The notes below the pieces were generated by a model. It saw only the letters and a program-made list of their open reading frames with translations. It had not been told where the DNA came from and ran no database searches. A DNA stretch of 64,000 bases from Silene latifolia (taxonomy: Eukaryota; Streptophyta; Magnoliopsida; Caryophyllales; Caryophyllaceae): the NCBI RefSeq assembly GCF_048544455.1, contig NC_133530.1, positions 19,955,748 through 20,019,747 on the forward strand. Reading direction: 5' to 3'. The position numbers and the translations under genes are program-made. Shown here in pieces: positions 47,885-59,400 of this stretch (position 1 is its first letter; the number at the start of each line of letters is the position of its first letter).

Positions 47885-49049
47885 TTATGACAGGTTTTTC
47901 AAGATTTTGACCTGTAGGTACTCGATAGAGTACCCCATACTCGGTCGAGTAGCTACAGGTGTGGCAGAAAGGAGGCATTCTGATCTCAGGGCTACTCGAT
48001 CGAGTAGCCTAGACACTCGATCGAGTACCACTACCTACTCGATCGAGTAGTACTGTTACAGGAACTTTTGAACAATTTAAAATTGTTTAACGGTTACATA
48101 ATTGCATGTTTGATGTTTAACCTGGTTATCAATGAGTAGTAACATGTTTGAACCGTTCATTTCATATGTTGGAGGTCGTGCTTAGTTTTAAGGGCGTGTT
48201 TGCAACGAATAGTATAGTTGTAAATTATTCTTATTGCATTCATTTTACATCCGTTTTGTCTACAAGTTGTATCTCACTGGATTCTATATACACAAATTCA
48301 AATGATATGCATATGCCTGCTTGACGGTGACTAGTTATTCGAATATGGTTGCATATATCTTTATGGTTTACTAGTTGTACGAGTAATATGAGTAGTGTCC
48401 ATAATGAATAATATGATTTGGATATATGTCACGATGCAAGTAATAAGCAACATGTGTAGTAATTTGGTAGTGAACTTCGGGGACGAAGTTCCTTTTTAGA
48501 GGGAAAGAGTAATGTCGCAAAATAAAAAGGCTGATTTTGGAATTATGTTGTTGTTCGTTTATAATGTTTTGTTGTTTATTTACAAAGTTTTCTATTACTT
48601 TGGTCACATTGCTTGTATGAAGTTGTAATTGGTTACCTTAGTCGTTGAGTAATTCATGCGTCGAAGTGAAAGTTGATAGTATGTTTTAAAAGACGGTCAT
48701 AAAGAGATAGTTGAGGTGCCATGTGTCGTAATAGAATCGCGTTGTTGAGTAACATGGTGGTATAGTCATGCGGCATGTTGATATGAGATATGTTTCGTGT
48801 TGATGGTTGTTACTAGTAAATGGGTAAACTCGTAATATGATGGGTAATAGTTGATTGTGCTGGTTCGTATTGCGAGGTTGGTGTTTTATATAGAGTGTAA
48901 GATAGTGATGATGATGACATGGGGGATGGCATTTCCGGGGAGTAGTAACCTGTGTCGAAAGAGTGGTGATGTCGTTGTGTTCCCGTGTCTTGTGCTTGAG
49001 ATAGGTGAGTTGAACTTCGGGGACGAAGTTCTTTTTAAGGGGGGCAGAC
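47885..49049. other. 3' non-coding part of the ORF1-only Ty3 element
   Basis: It holds a TACTCGATCGAGTA array at 47920-48053. It also holds two copies of the inverted motif gaacttcggggacgaagttc, at about 48472 and 49012, the second directly before the polypurine tract and 3' LTR. No gene is seen. Confidence 0.6.
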
Positions 49050-50346
49050 TGTAATACCCGTCCTTTTAGAGACCCTTTGACCAGCGTTGACTGACCTTGG
49101 GAGCGGTAATAATCCTTAGAAGTGCGTGCCAAGTTACCTTGGGTTGTGAGTTGTGCGTGGTACTCGATAGAGTAGAGGCTACTCGATCGAGTAGCTTGGA
49201 TACTTGATCGAGTAGGGTGGCACTCGATCGAGTATGTGGGACACTCGATCGAGTAACGGGTTTTCAGCGAGGGTTTATAGTCGCGTTTTGTTAAATCCGC
49301 AAACCATTTCCGCCTCATTTCTTCAGACCCTTAGGTCGCCTCCTTCCCTTCCCTTCACCATATAACCTCCATGGAAGCCTTTGAAGGTTCTTGTGCCTTA
49401 GGAGAGCGTAACTTGAGTCGGGTAGCGGTCTTTTGCCGGGTTTCTCCTTGTAGGTATGTCGTCATCATCATCCGTATCCTTGTCTTTGTAGTTAGGGTTT
49501 TGCTTAGTAATGATAGATGATTGTGTTATGGTTATAGGTGTTGCTTGATTGCCGGATGTTTCGTATGTTGGCATGGAGTGGTTGCGGTTGCCTAAAGGTA
49601 GGGTTTTCCCTACTCAGTATTAGTCCCATAATGCATTGTTGGTGTTTTGTGATGGTTGAATATTATCGTATTCGTATTGTGACGGCTGTTGGTTTGATTG
49701 CTGTTTAATGATTGTGATTGTTTGTCTCTGATTCTCGAGATGCGTTCTCGGCTGAGTGGAGTCACTTGCGGGAGTGGCTTCATGCCCTAGTTTCGCCCTA
49801 CGTGGAACCCGCCACGAGAGGGGATGTGCACATTAATGGGACAGGGTTATCGCTCGGTATGATGAGCGGGGATTTGGTGGGTACGGCTGTGGTCCCCCAC
49901 TGGCAGGGCTGGTCCAGTGGACAGTCGGTGACGGAGATGGATTGGAGTGGGTGTGATTGTGTGTGTGACTGATTGTGTCGTGTTGTATTGTTAGATTTGT
50001 TGGTATTGTTGTGCCTTACCTCAGTACTGACCTTGTGTGGTTGTCTTGTTGTTTTTATGTGTCTGCCGTGATCCCTTATAGTGAGCAGTCTGTCTTAGCA
50101 GGTGTTGATGTCGTTGATAGCTGGAGTCCGGGCAGGGATGAGTCTTCACGAGATTTGTTAGTAATAGCGAGTAGCCATTGAGTTGTATCTTTTATATCGT
50201 CAGTTGGTTTTAAATCACTTGTAATATAACATAATCGTTCTTTTATCGTCGTTTGATTATTACTGTCCTCGGGCAACCGAGATGGTAACGCCTTTATATG
50301 CTAAGGAAGGCCTAGTTAAGGCTCCTCTGGATATGGGGGTGTTACA
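49050..50346 (+). repeat. 3' LTR of the ORF1-only Ty3 element
   Basis: 1297 bp, TGTAATACCC to GTGTTACA, uninterrupted. The TSD GTCGC follows at 50347. It shows the undivided form of the 5' LTR that is split at 20413/41258. Confidence 0.93.
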
Positions 50347-53300
50347 GTCGCCAAGAAATACAAACCAACCCGTCACGGATCGACGAGACAAGGAGCAGGT
50401 GCTTCAATCGGAGTCACACCACCCGGACACCGTCAAAGCACTGTTAGACCGAAGTAAAACTCCCTGTCCCGGACTTCCTTTAAGATAACGCACCACTCGT
50501 AAAGCGGCCTCCATATGAGCCATACGCGGGTGCTTGAGAAACTGAGACGGTACATGTACGGCGAAGCACAAATCCGGCCGAGTCACGGCCAAGTACACTA
50601 AGCGACCAACCAAGCGTCGATAGCGTTCAGGATCAATCAAGAAAGAGCTGGTGTCAGTGCTAAGTTTATGATTAACTTCCATGGGTGTGGCAGCTGGTTT
50701 AGCTCCCAAAAGGCCGGTTTCGGTGATAATATCGAGAGTGTATTTCCGTTGGTTTAAATAAATACCATTAACACTACGAGAAACTTCGAGACCAAGAAAG
50801 TATTTTAGCGGTCCCAAATCCTTCATGTGAAAACACCGATGCAAATAGTCCTTAAATGCCGTGATGGAGGGTGAGTAATTCCCGGCGATAACGAGATCGT
50901 CTACATAAATGAGGACATGTAAACGTACCTCATCACGCGAGTAAGTGAAGAGTGAGTAGTCAGAATAAGATTGACAAAACCGTATTCACGTAAGGCACCA
51001 GCTAATTTAGCATACCAGCAACGAGGAGCCTGACGAAGACCATATAACGACTTCTTTAGGCGACACACCTTGCCGTCATGACCACGATGGAACCCGGGAG
51101 GGAGTTTCATATAGACTTTTTTATTTAAATCCCCATGTAGAAAAGCATTGTGCACATCCATTCGATGTAATTCCCATTTCTTGACAGCGGCCACTGCTAG
51201 AAAAGTGCGTATGGTAACCATCTTAACGACATGAGCAAATATTTCCCCATAATCGATACCTTCGACTTGATGATTGCCAAAAACAATAAGACGAGCTTTT
51301 AGCCTTTCAACAGTGCCATCATACTTATATTTGATCTTATAGACCCAACGACAACCAAGAGCTTTCTTGCCGAGGGGAAGATCGGATAATTCCCAAGTAC
51401 CATTATTTTCGAGAGCATTAATTTCTTCCTACATTGCTTTACACCAACCAACATCACGGATGGTAACGTGAAATGATGGAGGTTCGGTGCCGGCAGTAAC
51501 AGCTGCAAGGAAAGAGCGATGCCGACTAGAAAATTTATGACAATTAACGAAATTTGCTAAAGCGTAAGGAGTACCTGAAGATGATGGAGGAGATGTCAGT
51601 GAGCTAGGTGAAGATGGACTGTCGGTGCTAGTGAGAACATAATCACGCAGCCTAGAATTTGGAATTTTGAGCCGATGACCACGACCCATTTCACTCACAA
51701 CCGGGGCTTCCTGACCAGGGGACTCAGGATCCGTCGTGACCTCCTCTGCCGTGAGAGTACCTGCAGGCGAGCTGGGATCAGAAGGACCGGTGGGTGCTCG
51801 TGGTGAGGTAGCCAAGTCATCATCATAAAGAAGGTCCGTTGGTTCAATTGGGGGAGTAGGAGTACCGAAATCCGAAAATGGAAACTTGTCCTCATAGAAA
51901 TGGACATTACGAGAGACAAGGAATGTGTCCGTCTCAAGATCATAAACCTTCCAACCCTTCTTATTATGAGGGTATCCAAGAAAAATACATCGACGACTGC
52001 GAGGTTCAAATTTATCTCCACGAGTTTCTGATTGTGAACCAAACAAAGGCACTCGAAAACTCGTAAATTGACATAAGAAGGTTGGACTCCGAGCAAGACC
52101 TCATAGGGCGTCTTATGAGCGAGAATAGCGGAAGGTGTTCAATTAACTAAATATGCAGCAGTAAGTATACACTCACCCCAAAATTTCGTGTGAAGATTAC
52201 CCTGAAAAAGTAAGGCACGTGCAACATTGAGAATATGACGATCCTTACGTTCGACCCGCCTATTTTATTGAGGCGTGCCGACGCAAGATGTCTGAAATTG
52301 GATACCCTGCCGCAAGAAATAATCTGCCATATGATTAAAATCATTCCCATTATCACCGCGCACGACCTTGACCTGCTTAGAAAATTGTGTATGGACCATG
52401 GATAGAAAATTCATGAACATGTCGGTAACCTCTGTTTTAGCAAGCAATAGATAAACCCAAACGGATCGTGAACAATCATCCACAATCGTCAAAAAATATT
52501 TAGCACCACAGGACGAAGGAGTGCGATACGACCCCCAAAGATCCCAATGTATTAAAGAGAAAATTTCAGTAGCGATATTGTTACTTAAAGCAAAACTATG
52601 ACGAGATTGTTTAGCAAGGTGACACACATCACACACCAAGCTTTTATTCAAATTAATATTACGAACACAAGGAATAAATTGAACCACTTTGTCACCCGGA
52701 TGACCAAGTCGACGGTGCCATAAATCATAAGTCCCCATCGTGCTCACAGTATGCACCGAAGAAGGCTTGTCCATAGCACCGAGTAAGTACAGTCCATCTT
52801 GCAGCTCACCTACTCCAATCATCATCCTCGAGGAACGGTCCTGTATGAGACAAGAATCCTTAGGAAATTGTAAAGTATAATCAGTATCATTCGTTAATTT
52901 TGATACAGAGATTAAAGTACAAGTCATATTGGGAACAAATAAAACCCGACGAAGAGTAATTTGATCACTGATGCACACGGTCCCCATTTTTGCAGCTAAT
53001 ATACGCTGCCCATTAGGCAGCCCGACGGGTCAAGGAGGAATCATAGTACAATCCGTCAAGAGGGACAAGTCACATGTGACATGGTTAGAAGCTCCGGTAT
53101 CAATAATCCAAGACGTACACTTACCAGACAAGCGATCCGAGGAGGCAATTGAAGCAGCAGTATGGACGACATTAGCACGAACAAGAGAGTTAGTGCCGGA
53201 AGTGCTCACACCAGACCCACCAGAAGAAGTACTCGCACCACTCGCACCAGACCCGGCACTAAAGCCTTTGCTACGACGAAATTCAGCTAATGTGCGGGGC

Positions 53301-54602
53301 CGACTACCCCACCAATCCGGAAACTTGTTTAGTTTAATAAAGCAAGACTGAATATCATGACCATTAACAGACCAGTGAGTGCAAAACAATTTATATATGC
53401 CGCTCCATTTTTTCCTGCTCACGGGTAGCTTTCCAGTCGGCAGAGGTTCGGGAAGCACCAGGTACGGCAAACGCCATAACATCAGACACATCCGAGGAGG
53501 CCGAGGCATCACCAAAAAGCAACCTCTCGATCTGCAGCACGACGTGATACCCGCGGTTGAGAGTGGGTAACGGGTCGAGTTGGAATTGTTGATTATGAAG
53601 GGTTCCGTATAAACTAGGATCAAGACCCATAAAAAATTGATGAAACCGTTCATTGTCAAGACGCTGAACAGCTTGAGATGAAATTTCACAGATGCATCTA
53701 CCACATTTACACGCGAAAGGAGGCTCATGAATAGCTAGAGCATCCCATAGCGATTTTAATTTGCCATAGCACGTGGTAATTGACATACCTTTCAATTGCT
53801 TATAATTCCCGAGTTCGGTTTTGAGAGAATGAATGGACGTACCATCAACGACCGCAAAACGATCCTTCAAATTCTTCCATAACAGAGCCGCTTCCTCGAC
53901 ATATGTAACACTGGTAAGAACCGTTTCATCAATTGAATTTCGCTGCCACTGAACAATGGTACAATTGACGACCTCCCATTGTTCAAGCAATTTTTTGTCA
54001 GTAGGTTGTTTGATAGATCCGTCACAAAACCCAAACTTGCGACGGGATTTGAGAGACATTCGCATAGAACGACTCCAGGCCTCATAGTTGGCACTTGTTA
54101 ATTTAACATTAGAGATATTTATGCTTGGCACATCATGGGAGCTAAGAAAAAATGGTGATAGGGGGTCGATTTTGAATTCGGAAGAAGAAGTTTGGTCGAC
54201 GCCGTCAATCGGCATGATGAAAAAAAAAACAGACGAAGAATAGGTTTTGAGAGAAAATTTGTGTGACTGGCTCGATACCATGTTACGAATTGTATCGTTC
54301 AAGCTTGCCTTTCTCATTAGTCAATCAATGTTTATATAATACAAGATATCCTATCAATTAGGATCATATCAAAACCAATACTTGACTAAATCAATGCCAT
54401 ACTAACCCAGATATGTTTGACTAAATCACTTCCATATTAGACGTGATATAATATTGAAGACGAGATATTATACGGGCTAATATCTCGGCCTAATACTATC
54501 CCAGCTCGTCTCCTTTTATTTAAGAGCGTTTGGCGTTTTTATTTTGTTTTGCGAGCAATTATATTGTAAGACTCTTGTACGGTCAACAATGGCCTTGTAA
54601 AG

Positions 54603-54872
54603 TCAGTTCACCTCATTCATCGTTATCATTAAATGAGGTGTAGATAGTCGTGTACTCCGTATAACACAAAATTGTTGTACACGTAAAATGGCCTTACATG
54701 ATAAATTTTCCCTTTTTATTTCATTACTGAGCTGCAAACTAACGCGGCAAGCAAGCTCCAATTGTCTCTTGCATTCTGTATTCATAGCTGCAACATGAGA
54801 CCCCTTGGTCGAAAATTGATCTTCCAATCTTTCTCGCCTTTGCTTCATTGATTTGATTTGTTCCTCCATCAT
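54603..54872 (-). CDS. Small coiled-coil ORF, uncertain
   Basis: An 89-codon minus-strand frame starting MMEEQIKSMKQRRERLEDQF, highly charged and helical over its first about 58 residues. A TATA-like tatataaaaatcc on the minus strand (about 54883-54895) lies just upstream. A donor-like atgtaagg within the frame near 54694 suggests that only the first part is an exon. No family is recognised. Confidence 0.3.
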   Translation of the reverse strand: MMEEQIKSMKQRRERLEDQFSTKGSHVAAMNTECKRQLELACRVSLQLSNEIKRENLSCKAILRVQQFCVIRSTRLSTPHLMITMNEVN

Positions 54873-55127
54873 TGATGTTGCGGATTTTTATATATGAAGT
54901 GACCCATCTCCTTTAAGTACCTTAGCACTTGGAGATCACATTGCTTAGCGGCTATTCAAAAGTTTACTCCATTTGAAAGCGACTCCCTTCACTTCATCAT
55001 GGTCTTATAAAACTAACGCGCTATGGAAAAGTCGACAGGATTAATTTTAAATGATACTCCGTATATTCAGTGATTGTCTTTATTTCTAGTTTGAGTTTGT
55101 CCTTGCCAATCATGTTTGGTTGGAACA

Positions 55128-55205
55128 AGAGTTAGCTCAACTCGTTAGAGCTCTCTTACTCCAACCAATTGGGTTGAAGGTTGATTCTTCCTCGTGACAT
55201 TACTA
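55128..55205 (+). mobile_element. tRNA-derived SINE or decayed tRNA-like segment
   Basis: gttagctcaactcgttagag resembles an A box with D-arm, and gaaggttgattcttcc about 35 bp later resembles a B box. It does not fold into an intact tRNA, so it is not called as one. Confidence 0.35.
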
Positions 55206-55289
55206 TCCAATAATCTGGGCAAGAACCTCAATACTCTGATTTTCCCCGAATGAAAAGCATAATAATTTCCACCACGGGGATATGATTTC

Positions 55290-56430
55290 AAGCAATTGTG
55301 CTTGCCATCATTACCAATTTTATCAACACCATGGCTAATGCTTCCCCCTAAAGACGGTCCAAATTGGCCATATGATAACTACAATGGTCGAAATGATAAC
55401 TACAATGGTCCATATGATAACTACCGAATATGTGAGGTGGAAGTGAAAGATTTGGTTATCATCAAGCCTCATCATTTGGTTAAGGCACTCCTCAATGATA
55501 TCCTTTCACTTTGTTCATCGTTTCATTGTTTATCGTTTAGTTATGTTCCGAGGGTGTTTAATAAGATTGCTCATGGCCTTCCATGTAAGGCCATGAATAG
55601 TTAGGCATACCTTTCTTTACTGCTGTCAAAAAAAAAAAAAAAAAAGATAACTACCTGAATATAATCGACAAGACATATGTCAAGATTGACCGTCCGACAC
55701 ATTGGAGCGTTCCATTAACCAGAAAGTGTGTAGAGTCGGCCAAAGAGTGGGTTGCATTTGACTGTGATTCGGATGGTACTCTATTTCTGATTAACCCGTA
55801 CACTAACGAAGCAAGCTCTCGCAAGTTACCAGCGCCTTCCGTGTTTCCAATGTATAAAGTAGGGTTACATTTTACTCTGGCTGGTGATCCAATATCAAAC
55901 AACTTCGAACTTATACAAGATAAGCGAGGAATGTTTAATAAATTATGTCTAGCGGCGTATAACAGGAAGGCGAACACTTTGTACATGTTACACTTTGAGG
56001 ACTCCAGGAAACTCCAACTTATTACCAGGTCGTATCCTTTAGAGATGATGAAACCGGGGATAAGACACGTGTTTTATCTTTGTTTGTGGATCCGGAAGTT
56101 GTACAAAAATATGAGTTTGCGGATTCATGGCAACATATTGTCGAGAAATACCTGGTGGTGACCGAAGAAAACGATCCAAGTCTGTTCTTGGTGATTAGGC
56201 ATGTAGCTAATGAGAACAAGGTTGGATGCAAGACTAAAGATATCGAATTGTATGAAATTGATTTAGAGAGCAGCGGGAAGCTGGAATGTGTACAGTTCAT
56301 TGGTGATAAGGCACTCTTCTTAGAAACAAACAACGAGCCGTTTTTCATCTCAACTCGCAACTGTTCTGGGCTCAAGTCGAATTGTGTGTATATTGCTGAT
56401 GATCTTGGTTTCTATGAATTGGAAAAGAAA
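55290..56430 (+). pseudogene. DUF295 (KIB1-4 beta-propeller) F-box-like gene, broken
   Basis: Recognisable blocks in order: STPWLMLPPKDGPN (about 55325), TYVKIDRPTHWSVPLTRKC (about 55675), ESAKEWVAFDCDSDGTLFLI, VVSFRDDETGDK (about 56030), and FIGDKALFLETNNEPFFIST (about 56295). These are typical of the SKIP23-like DUF295 family, whose members are usually F-box subunits of SCF ubiquitin ligases. No F-box is found upstream. Damage: a LINE fragment splits it at 55432-55645, a one-base frame change lies near 56028, and the copia-2 LTR cuts it off at 56431. A short in-gene tandem duplication of gataactacaatggtc lies at 55373-55425. Confidence 0.75.
55432..55645 (+). mobile_element. 5'-truncated LINE 3' end
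   Basis: A 214-bp insertion encoding an RNase-H-like C-terminus (SYVPRVFNKIAHGLPCK), a stop, a short 3' UTR (cctttctttactgctgtc) and oligo-A. Its near-identical flanks are gataactaccgaatat at 55416-55431 and gataactacctgaatat at 55646-55662. It is the reference tail for units A and B. Confidence 0.8.
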
Positions 56431-59400
56431 TGTATGAAAGTAATATTTTCCCTTGATTGTTTCATTCATTCAACGTACAATATATACAAGTTGAGGTTCC
56501 TTGATTGTCTCCTCAATCCCATGGATTATGGGGAGTCAATAACTAATATCTAAATTAGGGGAGTCAATCCCATACAATTAGCAAAACCTAACACTAGTTT
56601 AGGAAACAGAATAACTACAATATTTACTAGAATAATTAATTGATATTAATATATTCTAATACACCCCCTCAGTCGAAGCGGGAGGTGAGCCGACGTTGAG
56701 ACTGGACCGGAAATCATCGAACAAAATTTTAGGGAGGCCCTTTGTGAACACATCGGCAAATTGATATCGGGACGGAACATGACGGACTTGTACCTCATTT
56801 ATCGTAACTTTTTCTCGAACAAAGTGTATGTCGAGCTCAATATGTTTAGTCCGCTGGTGATTTACCGGATTTCCCGATAAGTAGATAGCTGAAACATTAT
56901 CACAGTAAACGATGGTGGCCCGTCGAATTGGACATTTGAGCTCGAGTAGTAAATTTCGAAGCCAGCACGATTCAGCCACTACATTGGCAACGCCACGGTA
57001 CTCGGCCTATGCACTAGACCGTGATACTGTGGCTTGTCGTTTCGACGACCACGATAGTAAATTCTGACCAAGGTAAACACAGTAGTCGGAGGTTGATCGA
57101 CGGGAGTCGGGGTACCCACCCCAATCGGCATCCGAGTAGGCCGTGAGAGTGTTAGAGGCCGACTTGGTTATGTGTAGTCCATAATGAGACGTACCTTTAA
57201 GGTAGCGAATTATGCGTTTTAGAGCACCAAAATGAGCTTCGCGCGGATCATGCATAAAAAGACATGTCTGTTGAATAGCATAGGATATGTTCGGACGGGT
57301 AAAGGTCAAATATTGCAATGCACCCGCAAGGCTCCGGTATAAAACCGGGTCGGATACTGGGTTACCACCCGTGGCGCTTAATTTTGATTTTGTTTCAGCT
57401 GGAGTAATCGCGGGTTTACAGGAGGTCATTTTCGCCCTTGCAATAATTTGTTGAGTATACTTGTGCTGATGTAAAAAGAGACCCGTGGAATGTCGGATCG
57501 TAGCAACACCCAAGAAAAAGTTCAGGGGACCCAAATCAGTCATAGCGAACTCGGAGCGGAGTAGAGACATGATGTGAACCCGGAGTGTATAAGTTGAAGT
57601 CGCAAGTATAATATCATCAACATATAAAAGGAGATAGGCGAGTTGATTACCGTCACTGTATATAAAGAGAGAATTATCACACTTGCTATGAGTGAAACCA
57701 ATGGTGGCGACATAATTCGCAAAGCATTGATACCAGGCCCGTGGTGCCTGCTTAAGACCGTAAAAAGATTTTTTTGAGAGGCAGACATGATCAGGGCGAG
57801 AATGGTCCCGAAAACCGGGGGGCTGATGCATATAGACCGTCTAGGCAAGATGACCATGTAAGAAAGCATTTTTTACATCCAGTTGGTGAAGAGACCAATT
57901 TTTCGAGACAGCTAGACTGAGCACGGTTCGGATGGTGGCGGGCTTGACCACCGGACTGAAAGTTTCGTCGCAATCAACACCAACCTGTTGAGACCTGCCA
58001 TTAACCACAAGTCGAGCTTTGTATCGCTCCAAATCACCGTTAGCTTTAAACTTATGCTTAAACAACCAAATGCAACGAGTTATATTGACATCCGAGGGTC
58101 GAGGCACAAGAACCCAAGTATCATTCTTAATGAGAGCATCGTACTCATCTTTCATGGCGCGATTCCAATTCGGGTCTTGGAGAGCAGTGATAGGACACTT
58201 GGGGAGAGGTGAGAGTGTGGTGGCACATAGGTCGAAGATGGGTTTGGGTTTGTATATCCCGTGTTGAGCACGGGTAGCCATTTGAGGGGAAGAGATTGGA
58301 GGTGGTTGTTGTGGTCCACGAGCTGGGGAACGAACATGGGTAGTGTTGGGTGTGGTTGCTGGGCTCGGGTCAGGGGAGACCACGGGAGTAGAGGTGGGCA
58401 TGGGCTCTGGACTCGGGGCAGGGGAAACCACGGGCGTGGTGGCAGGAGAAACCACGGGAGGAGTTGGGGCAGGGGAGGCCATAGGCGACACCAACGGGTT
58501 TGATAGGGTTGAGGGAGTAAGAATTTGGTGATGTATAAATGGAGAGGGGTCACTGTGAGGAAAATTAAAGGAGGCAGGGGTCATGTTTGTTTGATTAGCG
58601 AATGGAAAAACGGTTTCATCAAATGTGATGACGAGAGATAATAATTTTCTTTGTGACAAGATCGAGGCACTTGTATCCACGATAGGAAGACGGGTAGCCT
58701 AAGAAGACGCACGGGGTTGCTCTCGGGGCAAGTTTGTGGATGGTCGTAGGTGGGACATGCGGGTAACATAGACAACCGAAGGTGCGGAGGTGGCTATAAG
58801 ACGGGGTGCGACTATAGAGACTCGAAGTAGGAGATTTGTTATGGTTGGCTTTGCTTGGGAGGATGTTATGTAAGTATGTGGCCATGGCAAGGACATGATG
58901 CCACAAATTAGATGGTAAATGGGCATGGAGAAGAAGGGTGCGAACAATGTTGTTAATGGTTCGTATTTTTCTCTCGGCCTTACCATTTTGGGGTGAAGTG
59001 TGAGGACATGAGAACCGGAAAAGCATCCCTTGAGCACTGAAAAACTTATGTAGGGGCACTACAACAAATCCCTTAGTTTGTTGACACTTTAGGGTCCACA
59101 CTTTTATAAGCGTCGAGGCGTTTTTTAGCCCAAATCCATTTTTGTGTGTTAAAATTCATATTTTCATTTTCATTTTCACAAATATTCATTTTCACAAAAG
59201 AAACCGCTCCATTTAAGTTCCATATCGCGCCTCCCGCTGTAAACCTTTTTCATTTCCTTCATAATCTAACCCTAATCATTCATCTAATTGTTCATGTTCT
59301 CCTTCATAATCAAACCCTATATTCGATCTCTTTTTCAATTCCCTCTCAATTAATGCTTCCTTCCGTTGATTATCATCATCTTCTCCCATTACTTTTGAAT

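Larger units (their letters stand above)
20049..50346 (+). mobile_element. Ty3-type LTR element with an ATHILA-ORF1-like gene only
   Basis: TSD GTCGC lies at 20044-20048 and 50347-50351, with the copia-1 RNase H region as target. The 3' LTR is 49050-50346 (1297 bp). The 5' LTR is 20049-20413 plus 41263-42198, split by the Tat element. LTR ends are TGTAATACCC and GTGTTACA. A primer site TGGTATCAGAGC is at 42202-42213, and a purine-rich tract (aaggggggcagac) at 49037-49049. Leaving out the CACTA element, the internal region is about 5.1 kb. It holds one gag/ORF1-like gene and no protease, reverse transcriptase or integrase that I can see, so it is a non-autonomous large derivative. The two LTRs differ by roughly 2% by eye. 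Confidence 0.9.
19427..54495 (-). mobile_element. Copia LTR retrotransposon (copia-1), split by a nested stack
   Basis: The LTRs at 19430-19644 and 54281-54495 are both 215 bp and differ at 6 sites (about 2.8%). On the minus strand they read TATTAG...GTAACA. TSD CTATC lies at 19422-19426 and 54496-54500, with three extra bases (TGT) at the left junction. The minus strand shows an iMet-type primer site (TGGTATCGAGCC, 54269-54280) and a polypurine tract (GGAGGGGG) at 19645. Between the LTRs, excluding the 30.3-kb insertion, are gag (about 53.4-54.2 kb), integrase (51.4-53.0 kb), reverse transcriptase (50.4-51.2 kb) and RNase H (split between about 50.4 kb and 19.65-20.04 kb). It is broken in several places. 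The LTR divergence suggests insertion roughly one to a few million years ago. The target is the 3' flank of the VWA gene. Confidence 0.92.

Noticed and set aside
55128-55205. tRNA gene
   Set aside because: A- and B-box-like sequences exist, but no intact acceptor or anticodon stem can be drawn.
58261-58531. Gly-rich plus-strand frames
   Set aside because: They are the reverse of the Pro-rich linker in the copia-2 polyprotein.
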